Positions 53,890 through 63,610 of a DNA stretch of 64,000 bases are shown one piece after another (position 1 is the stretch's first letter; every line of letters begins with the position of its first letter). This DNA is from Porphyrobacter sp. HT-58-2 (GTDB lineage Bacteria > Pseudomonadota > Alphaproteobacteria > Sphingomonadales > Sphingomonadaceae). Below the pieces are notes generated by a model that ran no database searches, was not told the origin of the DNA, and saw nothing but the letters and a program-made list of their open reading frames with translations. The position numbers and the translations under genes are program-made. Location: contig NZ_CP022600.1 of NCBI RefSeq assembly GCF_002952215.1, positions 2,418,001-2,482,000 of the forward strand, read 5' to 3'.

Positions 53890-55274
53890 AAACAGGCCGC
53901 TAGCGCCTCCGATACCCTTTCGGCAAGCTGCGACGGCGTGAAAGCCGGGCCAGCGCGGCGCGCCGCATCGCCATGAAGCCACAGCGCCTCGCAGGCGGCA
54001 GAGAAAGGATCGCTGCCCGTGGCCATGCGACTTGCGGCAATGCCTGCGAGGACATCGCCCGTCCCTGCCACCGAAAGCCAGCTCGGCGCAGGTATCCCCA
54101 GCGCCAACCTGCCATCGGGCGCGGCGATCACGCTGTCCGGCCCCTTCGCCAGAACCACCATCCCACTGACCCTCGCCAAGGCGACTGCGCGGGCGCGGCG
54201 CCCCTCGGCAATCACCCCGAAGGCACGGCACAGGGCTTCCAGCTCTCCGTCATGCGGGGTGGCAAGGATCGGCAAATCACGGGCGAGCATAGCGGGCGCA
54301 AGCAGCACGAGTGCATCCGCATCGAGCACCAGCGTCTTCGCATGGGCCAGGGCCTCACTCAGCTTTGCCAGCGCCGATGCGTCGCGCCCCAGCCCTGGCC
54401 CGACCAGCGCAGTGGCCATGCGCGGGTCTGACAGCGCCTCGTCCAGCGGCGCGCTGTCCGTGACCACGTCTGGCGGCGTGCGCGGGTCGGCCTGCGAGGC
54501 GAGCAGCTTCACATAGCCTGCGCCTGCGCCCTGCGCGGCGGCCGCGGCTAGCAGGCTCGCGCCGGGCATGGCTCCGCCAACGATGCCGAGCAGGCCCCGG
54601 CGATATTTGTGACTGTCGGCCGGGGGGACAAAGAGCTTCGGCCGGCTGACGACCTGTGCCGCGCCGTCCACGCCCGCGATCCCGATGGGCACAAGCCGCA
54701 TCTGCCCCATCAGCGCGCGGCCCGGCAGGCTCCAATGCGCAAACTTCCAAGCACCAAGGGCCAGCGTCACATCATAGGCAGGAAGCTTTTCGTTCAGCAC
54801 CGCACCACTGTCGCTGGCGATTCCCGAAGGCACATCCACCGCCACCCGGTAACGGTGTCGCGCGGCAAGATCGCGCAGGAGCAGGGCGTGCTCAGGGATC
54901 AGCGGACGGGCGAGGCCCGATCCGAACAGGCAATCGACAACCACATCGCCACCCGTCGCTCCTGACGTGACCACCGCCCCGCCCCAGCGGCGCTTCGCCT
55001 CTTTGGCGGCGTCCGTGGCGGGCGCGAGCGGCGCGATCACGGTAACGCTGTTCCCTGCGTCGCGCAGGCGGCGGGCAATGACATAGCCATCGCCGCCATT
55101 ATTGCCTGGGCCGCACAGCACCGTCACCGGGCGCCCCGCTGCGACCCGGCGGATCCACTCCGCTGCGCCCCCGGCGGCGGTCTCCATCAGGTCGGAAACG
55201 CTGATCCCTTCGTCAAACAGCGCCTGCTCGGCGGCGCGCATCTGTTCGGCTGTGAGAACCTGGCTCAAGCTCAT
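53886..55274 (-). CDS. nnr: Bifunctional NAD(P)H-hydrate epimerase/dehydratase
   Basis: Repairs hydrated NAD(P)H (NADHX/NADPHX). 462 residues: N-terminal YjeF_N epimerase domain with VLCGPGNNGGDGYVIARRL and the catalytic Asp region VVVDCLFGSGLARP, then a ribokinase-like dehydratase domain with VGPGLGRDASALA, LVLDADALVLLAP and LSVAGTGDVLAGIAAS. Two-domain form as in E. coli Nnr. It overlaps the lipoprotein gene by four bases. Confidence 0.94.
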   Translation of the reverse strand: MSLSQVLTAEQMRAAEQALFDEGISVSDLMETAAGGAAEWIRRVAAGRPVTVLCGPGNNGGDGYVIARRLRDAGNSVTVIAPLAPATDAAKEAKRRWGGAVVTSGATGGDVVVDCLFGSGLARPLIPEHALLLRDLAARHRYRVAVDVPSGIASDSGAVLNEKLPAYDVTLALGAWKFAHWSLPGRALMGQMRLVPIGIAGVDGAAQVVSRPKLFVPPADSHKYRRGLLGIVGGAMPGASLLAAAAAQGAGAGYVKLLASQADPRTPPDVVTDSAPLDEALSDPRMATALVGPGLGRDASALAKLSEALAHAKTLVLDADALVLLAPAMLARDLPILATPHDGELEALCRAFGVIAEGRRARAVALARVSGMVVLAKGPDSVIAAPDGRLALGIPAPSWLSVAGTGDVLAGIAASRMATGSDPFSAACEALWLHGDAARRAGPAFTPSQLAERVSEALAACL

Positions 55275-55615
55275 GAGACAGGCGGCTGGAGCATGGACTG
55301 CGGAATACGGTAGCGATCCGCACCGAGGGCGATTTGGAGCAGCCCATCGGCCACACGTTCCACGACAAAGGGGTCAGCTCCGTCACGCGCCGCAAGTTCT
55401 CCGCTTGCCGGATCAAGTGTGAGCCGACGGAACCCGCCGTCAGGATGATGCAGCACATACTGCCCACCACTGGCCTGTTCGAGCGTGCATACAGGCGAAA
55501 AATCCGCGCCTGCACCGATTGCGCAAACAATCTCGTCCCCCGGCGGCGGGCGTTCGCTTCCGCAGGCCGCCAGCAGGGCCATGGCCATAAACGTGCTAGA
55601 TGTCCGCAAAGACAT
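55271..55615 (-). CDS. Small lipoprotein of unknown function
   Basis: 114 residues from [21 protein letters not shown]; the lipobox LAAC marks it as a lipoprotein. The mature part has two more cysteines ([15 protein letters not shown]) and a Phe/Leu-rich C terminus. It overlaps the 3' end of ilvD by 20 bases and the epimerase/dehydratase start by an ATGA. I do not recognise the family. Confidence 0.72.
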   Translation of the reverse strand: MSLRTSSTFMAMALLAACGSERPPPGDEIVCAIGAGADFSPVCTLEQASGGQYVLHHPDGGFRRLTLDPASGELAARDGADPFVVERVADGLLQIALGADRYRIPQSMLQPPVS

Positions 55616-57317
55616 GGGTTTCCGCCTTGGCACCCGGGTGCGTGATCGCCCCGTAGCGCGCCTTGCCGACGACCTGACTATAGCGCCATAGCGCCCCCGC
55701 CTGATAGTCGTTGGTGCGCGGCTGCCACTTGGCGCGACGTTCTGCGAGGACGTCCTCGTCAACTTCGAGATCGATGGTCCCGGCGACCGCGTCAATGCTG
55801 ATGATGTCGCCGTCCTCGACGAGGGCGATGGGGCCGCAGTCCGCCGCTTCCGGGCCGACATGGCCGATGCAGAAGCCGCGCGTCGCGCCGCTGAACCGCC
55901 CGTCGGTGATCAGCGCGACCTTCTCGCCCATGCCCTGTCCGTAGAGCGCGGCGGTGGTGGAGAGCATCTCGCGCATACCGGGGCCACCCTTGGGGCCTTC
56001 GTAGCGGATGACGATGACGCAACCCTCGGCAATGTCGCGGCTTTCGACGGCGGCGAAGGCATCTTCCTCGCAATCGAACACCCGCGCCGGGCCGGAGAAT
56101 TGCAGGCGCGCCATGCCCGCGACCTTCACGATTGCACCATCCGGGGCGAGCGAGCCTTTCAGGCCGACGACGCCGCCGGTTGGCGTGATCGGGGTCTTCA
56201 CGTCGTAGAACACCTTCTGATCGGGGTTCCAGGTGATCTCCTCCAGGTTTTCCCCGATGGTCTTGCCGGTGACGGTGATCGGGTTCGGGTCAATGAACCC
56301 GCCATCGAGCAGCGTCTTCATCGCCATGTAGACCCCGCCCGCCTCGTGCATATCCTTTGCGACATACTTGCCGCCGGGCTTCAAGTCCGCGATGTAAGGG
56401 GTTGATTTGAAAATCTCGGCAACGTCGAACAGATCAAAGTCGATGCCGCATTCACTCGCCATGGCGGGCAGGTGCAGCGCGGCGTTGGTCGAGCCGCCGG
56501 TGGCTGCGACCACGCGGGCGGCGTTCATGAAGGCCTCGCGGGTGCAGATCTCGCGCGGACGCAAGTTTCGGGCGACGAGCTCCATCACCTGCTTGCCTGC
56601 CGCCACCGCGATATCATCGCGTGATCTGTAAGGTGCGGGTGCCATATTGCTGTTCGGCAACGACAAGCCGATCGCCTCGCCAACGCAGGCCATGGTGTTC
56701 GCGGTGAACTGGCCGCCGCAAGCGCCGTGGCCGGGGCAAGCGACCTTTTCGAGCGCGATCAACTCGGTCAGCGGGCAGTTCCCGGCGGCGAACTGGCCGA
56801 CGGCTTCGAACACGTCGACCACAGTCACGTCCGCCCCCCGGTGCGTGCCGGGCAGGATCGAGCCGCCATAAACAAAGATCGACGGCACGTTCAGCCGCAG
56901 CATCGCCATCATCATGCCGGGCAGGCTCTTGTCGCAGCCCGCAAAGCCGACAAGCGCGTCATAACAATGGCCTCGGACCGAAACCTCGATGGAGTCTGCG
57001 ATGATCTCGCGGCTGATGAGCGAGGACTTCATGCCCTGGTGGCCCATCGCGATGCCGTCGGTCACGGTGATGGTGTTGAACCGCCGGGGCGTGCCGCCGC
57101 CCGCGATCACGCCCTCGCGGCAGATATCGGCCTGGGCGTTCAAGGTGGTGTTGCACGGCGCGGAGTCGTTCCCCGCGCTGACCACACCGACGAAGGGCGC
57201 GGCGATCTCTTCCTCGGTCATGCCCATCGCGTAGTAGTAGGAGCGATGCGGCGCGCGCTCCGGCCCGACCGAGACGTGGCGGCTGGGGAGCTTCGACTTG
57301 TCAAACTTCTGCGACAT
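55596..57317 (-). CDS. ilvD: Dihydroxy-acid dehydratase
   Basis: Dehydrates 2,3-dihydroxyisovalerate and its homologue in valine/isoleucine synthesis, using an iron-sulfur cluster. 573 residues from [18 protein letters not shown]; an upstream in-frame ATG adds 16 unlikely residues. Cluster cysteines are in [27 protein letters not shown] and [14 protein letters not shown], the three-cysteine pattern. The C terminus has [23 protein letters not shown] (quoted around residues 470-495). Confidence 0.96.
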   Translation of the reverse strand: MSQKFDKSKLPSRHVSVGPERAPHRSYYYAMGMTEEEIAAPFVGVVSAGNDSAPCNTTLNAQADICREGVIAGGGTPRRFNTITVTDGIAMGHQGMKSSLISREIIADSIEVSVRGHCYDALVGFAGCDKSLPGMMMAMLRLNVPSIFVYGGSILPGTHRGADVTVVDVFEAVGQFAAGNCPLTELIALEKVACPGHGACGGQFTANTMACVGEAIGLSLPNSNMAPAPYRSRDDIAVAAGKQVMELVARNLRPREICTREAFMNAARVVAATGGSTNAALHLPAMASECGIDFDLFDVAEIFKSTPYIADLKPGGKYVAKDMHEAGGVYMAMKTLLDGGFIDPNPITVTGKTIGENLEEITWNPDQKVFYDVKTPITPTGGVVGLKGSLAPDGAIVKVAGMARLQFSGPARVFDCEEDAFAAVESRDIAEGCVIVIRYEGPKGGPGMREMLSTTAALYGQGMGEKVALITDGRFSGATRGFCIGHVGPEAADCGPIALVEDGDIISIDAVAGTIDLEVDEDVLAERRAKWQPRTNDYQAGALWRYSQVVGKARYGAITHPGAKAETHVFADI

Positions 57318-57358
57318 AAGATTTCCTGCTGCGGGGATTTTGTGAAACGCCCTTGCCT

Positions 57359-58075
57359 CTAGCAAAGCGCCGACGCAACCCTTTGCGCAATTTTTGCCAA
57401 GAGCGCAGCCCAGCGGGCGTGATCTTCGGGGGTCTGCGTCAGATCCTGCCGCAGCTCCACACCGAGATAGGCGCGGCCTGCGCCTTCGGCATGGCGGTTC
57501 ATGGTGTAATTGAGATCTCGCCCCGAATAGGGGAGGTTGTCGCCGACCATCAGCCCCTCGGCTTGCAATAGCGGAATGGCGATGCGGGCGGCGCGGTCGT
57601 CCTCGTTATACAGCACCCCCACCTCCCACGGCCGCGCGGCGTCCGAGGTTTCGAGGCGCGGGGTGAAGGAATGGAGCGAGAGGATCAGCGCCGGTTCCGC
57701 CGCTGCCAGCCAATCGGCCAGCGCGGTGTGATAGGGGCGGTGGAAGCGGGCGAGCCGCGCCTCCCTGTCCGCGCCGATATTGCCGGGGATCGGGTGGCCG
57801 TCAGATGCTTCGGGGACAAGGCCGGGGGCATCCTCCTCGCGGTTCAGGTCGCACACGAGGCGGCTGACAGCGGCGATGTGGGCGGGGATGGCGTGTTTGT
57901 GCGCTAGCAATTCGGCAATCGCTTCGGTGCCGATGTCGACAGCGATATGTTCGTGAAACAGGTGTTCGGGAATGCCAAGGGCAATGTCGGCAGGCACGCG
58001 GTTGCTGGCATGGTCGGCAGCGCAGACGATCCCGCCTGGATGGGGCGTGCCGAGTTGGCGATAGGGTGCGGTCAT
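57359..58075 (-). CDS. N-formylglutamate amidohydrolase
   Basis: Hydrolyses N-formylglutamate to glutamate and formate, a histidine-degradation step. About 238 residues from the ATG at 58075, with GGAGG nine bases upstream; a GTG at 58084 also lies in frame. Family stretches are [40 protein letters not shown] and [12 protein letters not shown], with metal-binding His/Glu/Asp. Ends 41 bases before ilvD on the same strand; no other hut gene is present. Confidence 0.9.
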   Translation of the reverse strand: MTAPYRQLGTPHPGGIVCAADHASNRVPADIALGIPEHLFHEHIAVDIGTEAIAELLAHKHAIPAHIAAVSRLVCDLNREEDAPGLVPEASDGHPIPGNIGADREARLARFHRPYHTALADWLAAAEPALILSLHSFTPRLETSDAARPWEVGVLYNEDDRAARIAIPLLQAEGLMVGDNLPYSGRDLNYTMNRHAEGAGRAYLGVELRQDLTQTPEDHARWAALLAKIAQRVASALC

Positions 58076-58086
58076 CCTTCCCACCT

Positions 58087-58151
58087 CCGTTCGCCTCGAG
58101 CGTAGTCGAGAGGCCTGTGCGCGGTGTCTCGACTACGCTCGACACGAACGG
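58087..58151. repeat. REP-like inverted repeat between ispE and the amidohydrolase gene
   Basis: Two near-identical 25-base arms in opposite orientation: 58087-58111 and 58127-58151, 23 of 25 matching, with a perfect 16-bp core TCGAGCGTAGTCGAGA / TCTCGACTACGCTCGA and a 15-base loop. This matches repetitive extragenic palindromes I recall as common in Sphingomonadales intergenic regions. It sits between two co-directional genes and could act as a transcript stabiliser or terminator. Confidence 0.8.
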
Positions 58152-58169
58152 GGTTGGCTTGGGGCGCGC

Positions 58170-58985
58170 TCACCGCAGCCGCCCCGCCATCGTCCACCAG
58201 TCGCGCGGCATCGCCGCCTGCGCCGCATCGCGGGCTTCGGGGCTGTCGTAGAGCGCAAAGCAGGTCCCGCCCGAGCCGGACATGCGGGCGAGCCACGGTC
58301 GGGTGTTGCGCAGGGCCGCCAGCACCTCGGCGATTTGAGGGCAGAGGGAAATGGCGGGGGCTTCGAGGTCGTTGCGCCCTTCCCTTGCGATCTTGGAGGC
58401 GGGGCCTTGGGGGAGCACCCCGCGATCCTCGCCGTCCCCCACACTGGCCCACGCCTTGAACACCGGACCGGTGCTTAGTGGCACGCGCGGGTTGACCAGC
58501 AGGACAGGGGTTCCGGCGAGATCGTCCTCTACCTTAAGCTGCTCGGTGCCGGTGCCGAGGCCGATATGGGTGCGGCTGAGGACGCAGGCAGGCACATCCG
58601 CGCCGAGCTTCGCAGCGCGCGCCTGCCAGTCATCGGGCAGCCCATGAAGCGCCTCGACCATGCGGAACACCGCCCCCGCATCCGCCGACCCGCCGCCGAG
58701 ACCCGCCGCGACGGGAAGGTTTTTCTCCAGCGTCACCGCGAGGCCCTCCGGGCGCGTAAGGGTGTTGAGAGCGCGCGCGACGAGGTTGTCGAAGGGATTG
58801 TCCAGCACCCCCGCAAACTCGCCCAGCGTGGTGACGCTATCCTGCGCGGCAGGCTCAGCCGTCAGCACATCGCCCGCATCGACGAAGGCGAACAGGGTCT
58901 CAAGCTCGTGATACCCGTCCTCCCGCCGCCTGCGGACATGCAGCGCGAGGTTGATCTTGGCGTAGGCGGTTTCGGTGAGGGTCAC
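58170..58985 (-). CDS. ispE: 4-diphosphocytidyl-2-C-methyl-D-erythritol kinase
   Basis: ATP-dependent kinase of the MEP isoprenoid pathway. 271 residues of the GHMP fold: AYAKINLALHVRRRREDGYHE (residues 7-27 quoted here), the ATP loop LPVAAGLGGGSADAGAVF, and the C-terminal motif LARMSGSGGTCFALYDS. It lies 15 bases downstream of the 82-aa gene. Confidence 0.95.
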   Translation of the reverse strand: MTLTETAYAKINLALHVRRRREDGYHELETLFAFVDAGDVLTAEPAAQDSVTTLGEFAGVLDNPFDNLVARALNTLTRPEGLAVTLEKNLPVAAGLGGGSADAGAVFRMVEALHGLPDDWQARAAKLGADVPACVLSRTHIGLGTGTEQLKVEDDLAGTPVLLVNPRVPLSTGPVFKAWASVGDGEDRGVLPQGPASKIAREGRNDLEAPAISLCPQIAEVLAALRNTRPWLARMSGSGGTCFALYDSPEARDAAQAAMPRDWWTMAGRLR

Positions 58986-59000
58986 AGGTAAGCCATGGGA

Positions 59001-59249
59001 TCAGGGCACCTCAATGTTCTGCTCCGTCCCCGGCGGCAGCTCTTTCAGCTCGACTTCCCAACGCTCCTCAACCTTCTGAAGCTGGATGTGAACGGAAGGT
59101 CCTTCCCCGCCGCTATTCAGATACCAGAGGTCAATTACGTCACCCTCCACGGCGACGAACTGGATGAAGTCCATATCGACATAAGAGCCGATATGCTCGG
59201 AAATCAGTCCCGCAATATCCAGTGCGCCGACGCGTGAAAGGCCCGTCAC
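59001..59249 (-). CDS. 82-aa protein of unknown function between ETF-QO and ispE
   Basis: Unrecognised, starting at a GTG (59249) seven bases after the ETF-QO stop and ending 15 bases before ispE. No helix or signal peptide is seen; the core is alternating hydrophobic/charged (DMDFIQFVAVEGDVIDLWYL, VHIQLQKVEERWEVELKEL), suggestive of beta strands and a soluble protein. Its codons are less GC-biased than those of the flanking genes. Tight spacing suggests it is co-transcribed. Confidence 0.6.
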   Translation of the reverse strand: MTGLSRVGALDIAGLISEHIGSYVDMDFIQFVAVEGDVIDLWYLNSGGEGPSVHIQLQKVEERWEVELKELPPGTEQNIEVP

Positions 59250-59256
59250 GTAGCCA

Positions 59257-60906
59257 TCACATATTCGGATAGTTCGGCCCGCCGCCGCCTTCCGGCGTCA
59301 CCCAGCTGATGTTCTGGTTGGGGTCCTTGATGTCGCAGGTCTTGCAGTGGACGCAGTTCTGCGAGTTGATCTGGAACTTCGGCTCGCCGGTCTTTTCGTC
59401 GGTCAGCCATTCATAGACCCCCGCCGGGCAGTAGCGCGCCGAGGGGCCGCCAAACACTTCCAGCTCGCTCGCCTTCTGCAGCCCGAGGTCGGCCACCTGC
59501 AGGTGCACCGGCTGGTCCTCGGCATGGTTGGTGTAGCTGTAGGCGACATTGGTGAGGCGATCGAAGCTGATCACGCCGTCGGGCTTGGGGTAGTCGATCT
59601 TCGGGTAAAGATCGGCGCGGCCCGTGTAGGTGTAGTCCGGCTTGTGCTTCATGCTGATCGGCAGGCCGATCTTGAGCGTGCGCATCCACATGTCGATGCC
59701 TGCGAGCGCGGTGCCGATGTCGCCGCCGTACTTGGCGACCGCCGGCTGGGCGTTCTGCACCAGCTGGAGTTCCTTGGCGATCCAGCTCGAACGCACGGCC
59801 GCGTCGTAATCGGCGAGTTCGGTATTTGCGTTACCCGCCGCAATCGCCGCCGCGATGCTTTCGGCCGCCAGCATCCCGCTCTTCATCGCGGTGTGGCTGC
59901 CCTTGATGCGCGGCACATTAACGAAGCCCGCCGCGCAGCCGATCAGCGCGCCGCCGGGGAAGGCGAGCTTGGGCACGGACTGCCAGCCGCCCTCGTTGAT
60001 CGCGCGCGCGCCGTAGGACACGCGCTTGCCGCCTTCGAGATATTCGCGGATCGCCGGGTGCTGCTTCCAGCGCTGGAATTCCTGATAGGGCGAGACCCAG
60101 GGGTTCTTGTAATCGAGCGCGGTCACGAAGCCCAAGGCCACCTGCCCATTGGCCTGATGGTAGAGGAAGCCCCCGCCCCAGCTGTCGCTTTCGGTGAGCG
60201 GCCAGCCCTGCGTGTGGATCACGCGGCCCGGCTTGTGCTTCTTGGGATCAATGTCCCACAACTCCTTGATGCCGAGGCCATAGACCTGCGGCTGGCAGTT
60301 CGCCTCGAGATCGTACTTCGCCTTCATCTGCTTGGTCAGATGCCCGCGCGCTCCCTCGGCAAACAGGGTATACTTGGCGTGGATCTCCATGCCCGGCTGG
60401 TAATCGCCCTTGTGGCTGCCATCGGCGGCAACGCCCATGTCCTGCGTGATGACGCCGGCGACCGCGCCGTTCTCGTCGAACAGCACCTCGGCCGCCGGGA
60501 AGCCGGGGAACACCATCACGCCCAGCCCTTCGGCTTGCTCGGCCAGCCAGCGCGCCAGATTGCCGAGACTGCCGGTGTAGCAGCCGTGGTTGCTCATCAG
60601 CGGCGGCATGATCGCGTGCGGCATGGAGGTCTTGCCCGACTTCGACAGTACCCAGTGCCAGTTGTCGGTCACCGGGGTCTGCGCCATCGGGCAGCCCATG
60701 TCGCGCCATTCGGGCAGGAGTTCATCGAGCGACTTGGGATCGACAACCGCGCCTGAAAGGATGTGTGCGCCGATTTCCGAGCCCTTTTCCAGCACGATCA
60801 CTTCCAGATCGGCATTGATCTGCTTGAGCTTGATGGCCGCCGCAAGGCCCGCAACCCCGCCGCCGACAATCACCACGTCGCAGGGCATTGATTCACGTTC
60901 GCTCAT
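59257..60906 (-). CDS. etfD: Electron transfer flavoprotein-ubiquinone oxidoreductase
   Basis: Moves electrons from ETF to ubiquinone in fatty acid and amino acid oxidation, at the inner membrane. About 549 residues from MSERESMPCDVVIVGGGVAGLA; an ATG 15 codons earlier lies in frame. FAD site VVIVGGGVAGLAAAIKL, ubiquinone and FAD parts LIGCAAGFVNVPRIKGSHTAM, and the C-terminal [4Fe-4S] cysteines in CPAGVYEW and NCVHCKTCDIKDP. Confidence 0.95.
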   Translation of the reverse strand: MSERESMPCDVVIVGGGVAGLAAAIKLKQINADLEVIVLEKGSEIGAHILSGAVVDPKSLDELLPEWRDMGCPMAQTPVTDNWHWVLSKSGKTSMPHAIMPPLMSNHGCYTGSLGNLARWLAEQAEGLGVMVFPGFPAAEVLFDENGAVAGVITQDMGVAADGSHKGDYQPGMEIHAKYTLFAEGARGHLTKQMKAKYDLEANCQPQVYGLGIKELWDIDPKKHKPGRVIHTQGWPLTESDSWGGGFLYHQANGQVALGFVTALDYKNPWVSPYQEFQRWKQHPAIREYLEGGKRVSYGARAINEGGWQSVPKLAFPGGALIGCAAGFVNVPRIKGSHTAMKSGMLAAESIAAAIAAGNANTELADYDAAVRSSWIAKELQLVQNAQPAVAKYGGDIGTALAGIDMWMRTLKIGLPISMKHKPDYTYTGRADLYPKIDYPKPDGVISFDRLTNVAYSYTNHAEDQPVHLQVADLGLQKASELEVFGGPSARYCPAGVYEWLTDEKTGEPKFQINSQNCVHCKTCDIKDPNQNISWVTPEGGGGPNYPNM

Positions 60907-61030
60907 GGGGCTTTCCTGATCCTTGATGCTTTGGGCGCGCGCGGCGCACATTCCGGCGAATTGCTATCCCGGCTCACTTGCTAAGCGGGGCTCTGACAGT
61001 CAAGACCCGCATTGGATAGCACCCGCAGCG

Positions 61031-61840
61031 ATGACCCGTCCCGAAACCACCCTTGCCCGCGAACTCGAAGCCGCGCTGGCCTTCTGGCAGGCAGCCGGGG
61101 TGGACTGCGACTTCGTCGATGACGCTACGGCGTGGTTGGCCGATCCGGTGGCTCAATCGCCTCGGCCTGCCGACGCACCCGGCGCAGACGCGGGGAATGC
61201 GCGCTCTGCCAACCCCGCCCAGATTGCCGCGCCAGACCGGCGGGCGATGCCGGTATTGGCGGCCGCGCCACCCGCACCGGCAGTTCTCAGGCGCAATCTG
61301 CTGGGCGATTCGCCGCCAGCCGATCTCCCCGCCTTCCAGGAATGGTGGATGGAAGCACCCGGGCTCGATACGGCGCGCGGTTTTCCCCGGGTTCCGCCGC
61401 GTGGGAAAGCAGGCGCCGCGCTGATGGTTCTGACTGTGCAGCCCGAGTTCGATGATCGCGAGCAGTTGCTGGCCGGGCCGCAAGGGCGCCTGCTTGGCCG
61501 AATGCTGGCCGCCATGGGCCTCGACGAAAGCGCAGTCTATGTCGCCTCAGCTCTTGCCTGCCACACACCGATGGCTGACCTTGCAGCACTGGCGGCGGGC
61601 GGAATGGACGCGGTGACGGCACATCACATCCGTCTCGTTGCGCCCGCCCGTGTGCTAGCGCTCGGCGCTGGCCTCTCGCCAATGCTAACCGAAATTAACC
61701 CTAATAGTTTAAGTCGGAATAACCATACCAATGCTAACCGCCCGGTAATGATCAGCGAGACGCTCGACGCGATGATGGAAATGCCCCGGCTGAAAGCCCG
61801 GTTCTGGCGGAGATGGATGGAATGGTCGGCCACAAACTGA
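61031..61840 (+). CDS. Uracil-DNA glycosylase-superfamily protein, degenerate
   Basis: 269 residues from MTRPETTLARELEAALAF. The C-terminal half resembles family 4 uracil-DNA glycosylases: GRLLGRMLAAMGLDESAVY, VASALACHTPMADL and LVAPARVLALGAGLSPML. The N-terminal iron-sulfur cysteines and the usual GEAPG active-site motif are absent; the corresponding stretch reads VQPEFDDRE. An Ala/Pro-rich linker fills residues 45-100. It overlaps the lytic transglycosylase start by 28 bases, so the two are coupled. Activity is doubtful. Confidence 0.65.
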   Translation: MTRPETTLARELEAALAFWQAAGVDCDFVDDATAWLADPVAQSPRPADAPGADAGNARSANPAQIAAPDRRAMPVLAAAPPAPAVLRRNLLGDSPPADLPAFQEWWMEAPGLDTARGFPRVPPRGKAGAALMVLTVQPEFDDREQLLAGPQGRLLGRMLAAMGLDESAVYVASALACHTPMADLAALAAGGMDAVTAHHIRLVAPARVLALGAGLSPMLTEINPNSLSRNNHTNANRPVMISETLDAMMEMPRLKARFWRRWMEWSATN

Positions 61841-63594
61841 AGTGCTCCGCTGCTGCGCTTGCAGCAATGGTGCTGACCACGACCTTCCCGCTGACGCCCG
61901 CGGCGGCGCAGTCGGGCGATCTCGTGGCACGCTGGAACGGAGCAACGCCCGCTGACAGCCCGGTCACGGCCGTCCTTTCGGCTGATGAACGCGCTCATTA
62001 CCGCGCGCTGTTTGCCGCAATCGATGCCGAAAAATGGGCTGAGGTCGAAAACCTGTTGGCCCAGCGGCCAGGCGGCGTGCTGGATCAGGCGGCGCGGGCC
62101 GAATATTACACCCATGCCAACAGCCCCAAGATTGCGGCTGAGCAGATCGCCGCCTGGTTTGCTGCGGGTACTGATCTCCCGCAGGCAGAACAGCTTGCCC
62201 GGATGGGGGCCAAGCGCGGGCTGACCTATCTTCCGCCTTTGCCTTCTCCGCAGGGCTTTGCCCGCCAGCCCTATGCACCGAAGCGGATACTTCCGCGCCC
62301 GGTCAACGATGGCACCATGCCCGCCGCAACCGCCAGTGCGATCCTTGCCGCGATCAAGGCTGACACGCCTGCCGAGGCGCATCGCCTGCTGATCGAGGCT
62401 GACTGGCAGCTCTCCAGCGATGCCCGCGCCGAGTGGCGCCAGCGCGTGGCGTGGAGCTATTACATCGAAAACGATGATAACGCCGCGCTCGAACTTGCCC
62501 GGACAGTGGCTGAGGGAACCGGCGAATGGGTCGCGGAGGGCGCCTGGGTCGAAGGGCTTGCCGCCTGGCGGCTCGGCCACTGCTCGCTCGCCGGTGAAGC
62601 TTTTGCACGGGTTGCTGGCCGGGCCTCCAATGTCGAACTGGCCGCTGCCGGGCATTACTGGGCGCACCGCGCTGCGATCCGGTGCCGTGAGCCGGGTCTG
62701 GCAGCGCAATATCTCAATGCCGCCGCCCAGATGGACGAGACGCTTTACGGCATGCTGGCCGCCGATCAGCTGGGCGTGGAACTGCCGGCCCATGCCCCGC
62801 CCGCGGCTCTCAGCCGTGCGGACTGGCAGCAATTGGCGCAGCGTCCCAATGTCCGCGTTGCTGCGGCACTGATGGAGATCGGCCGCCCGGGCCTTGCCGA
62901 CGAAGTCTTGCGCCACGAAGCGCGCATTGCCCCGGCAATGCACTTTGCCCCGCTTTCGCGACTGGCGCGCGAACTGGGTCTGCCTGCCACGCAGCTGTTC
63001 ATGGCGCACAATGCTCCTTACGGCGTCAGCAGCGACCGGTCCTTGCGTTTTCCGGTGGCACATTGGCAGCCGGTGGGCGGCTGGCAGGTCGATCCGGCGC
63101 TGGCCTTTGCCCATGCGCTTCAGGAATCGAACTTCCGTGCCAACGCCGTCAGCCCGGCCAACGCCCGCGGCCTGATGCAGATCATGCCTGCCGCGGCCCG
63201 CGACCACACGGTCCGGCTGGGCCTGGGCGCCTCCTATCAGGACCTCAACGACCCCCAGATCAACCTCGCCTATGGCCAGCGTCATCTGGAAATGCTGCGC
63301 GATCACCCTTCGACCGGCGGCGCGTTGCCCAAGATCATGGCCGCCTATAACGCAGGCCTGACGCCGATCGGCCGCTGGAATTACGAGATCAACGACCAGA
63401 ACGATCCGCTGCTGTGGATGGAATCGATCCCCTATTGGGAAACCCGCGGCTATGTCGCGATCGTGATGCGCAATTACTGGATGTACGAACGCGCCGCCGG
63501 GGTCCCCTCGCCCAGCCGCCGCGCCCTTGCACAAGGGCGCTGGCCGGAGTTCCCGCGCGCTGCTACGACCCGTTCGGCCAGATTGGAGCCATAG
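61813..63594 (+). CDS. Soluble lytic murein transglycosylase (Slt-type)
   Basis: Cuts peptidoglycan glycan strands leaving 1,6-anhydro ends, in the periplasm. 593 residues. Signal peptide in CSAAALAAMVLTTTFPLTPAAA, a helical repeat U-domain, and a C-terminal SLT catalytic domain with the glutamate (about residue 438) in AHALQESNFRANAVS and the lysozyme-like ARGLMQIMPAAA and ILAYNAG-type motif MAAYNAGLTPIGRWN. A start at 61822 (MVGHKLK) is an alternative. Followed 16 bases later by moaB. Confidence 0.92.
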   Translation: MDGMVGHKLKCSAAALAAMVLTTTFPLTPAAAQSGDLVARWNGATPADSPVTAVLSADERAHYRALFAAIDAEKWAEVENLLAQRPGGVLDQAARAEYYTHANSPKIAAEQIAAWFAAGTDLPQAEQLARMGAKRGLTYLPPLPSPQGFARQPYAPKRILPRPVNDGTMPAATASAILAAIKADTPAEAHRLLIEADWQLSSDARAEWRQRVAWSYYIENDDNAALELARTVAEGTGEWVAEGAWVEGLAAWRLGHCSLAGEAFARVAGRASNVELAAAGHYWAHRAAIRCREPGLAAQYLNAAAQMDETLYGMLAADQLGVELPAHAPPAALSRADWQQLAQRPNVRVAAALMEIGRPGLADEVLRHEARIAPAMHFAPLSRLARELGLPATQLFMAHNAPYGVSSDRSLRFPVAHWQPVGGWQVDPALAFAHALQESNFRANAVSPANARGLMQIMPAAARDHTVRLGLGASYQDLNDPQINLAYGQRHLEMLRDHPSTGGALPKIMAAYNAGLTPIGRWNYEINDQNDPLLWMESIPYWETRGYVAIVMRNYWMYERAAGVPSPSRRALAQGRWPEFPRAATTRSARLEP

Positions 63595-63610
63595 GCGGGA
63601 GAGGCAGAAC

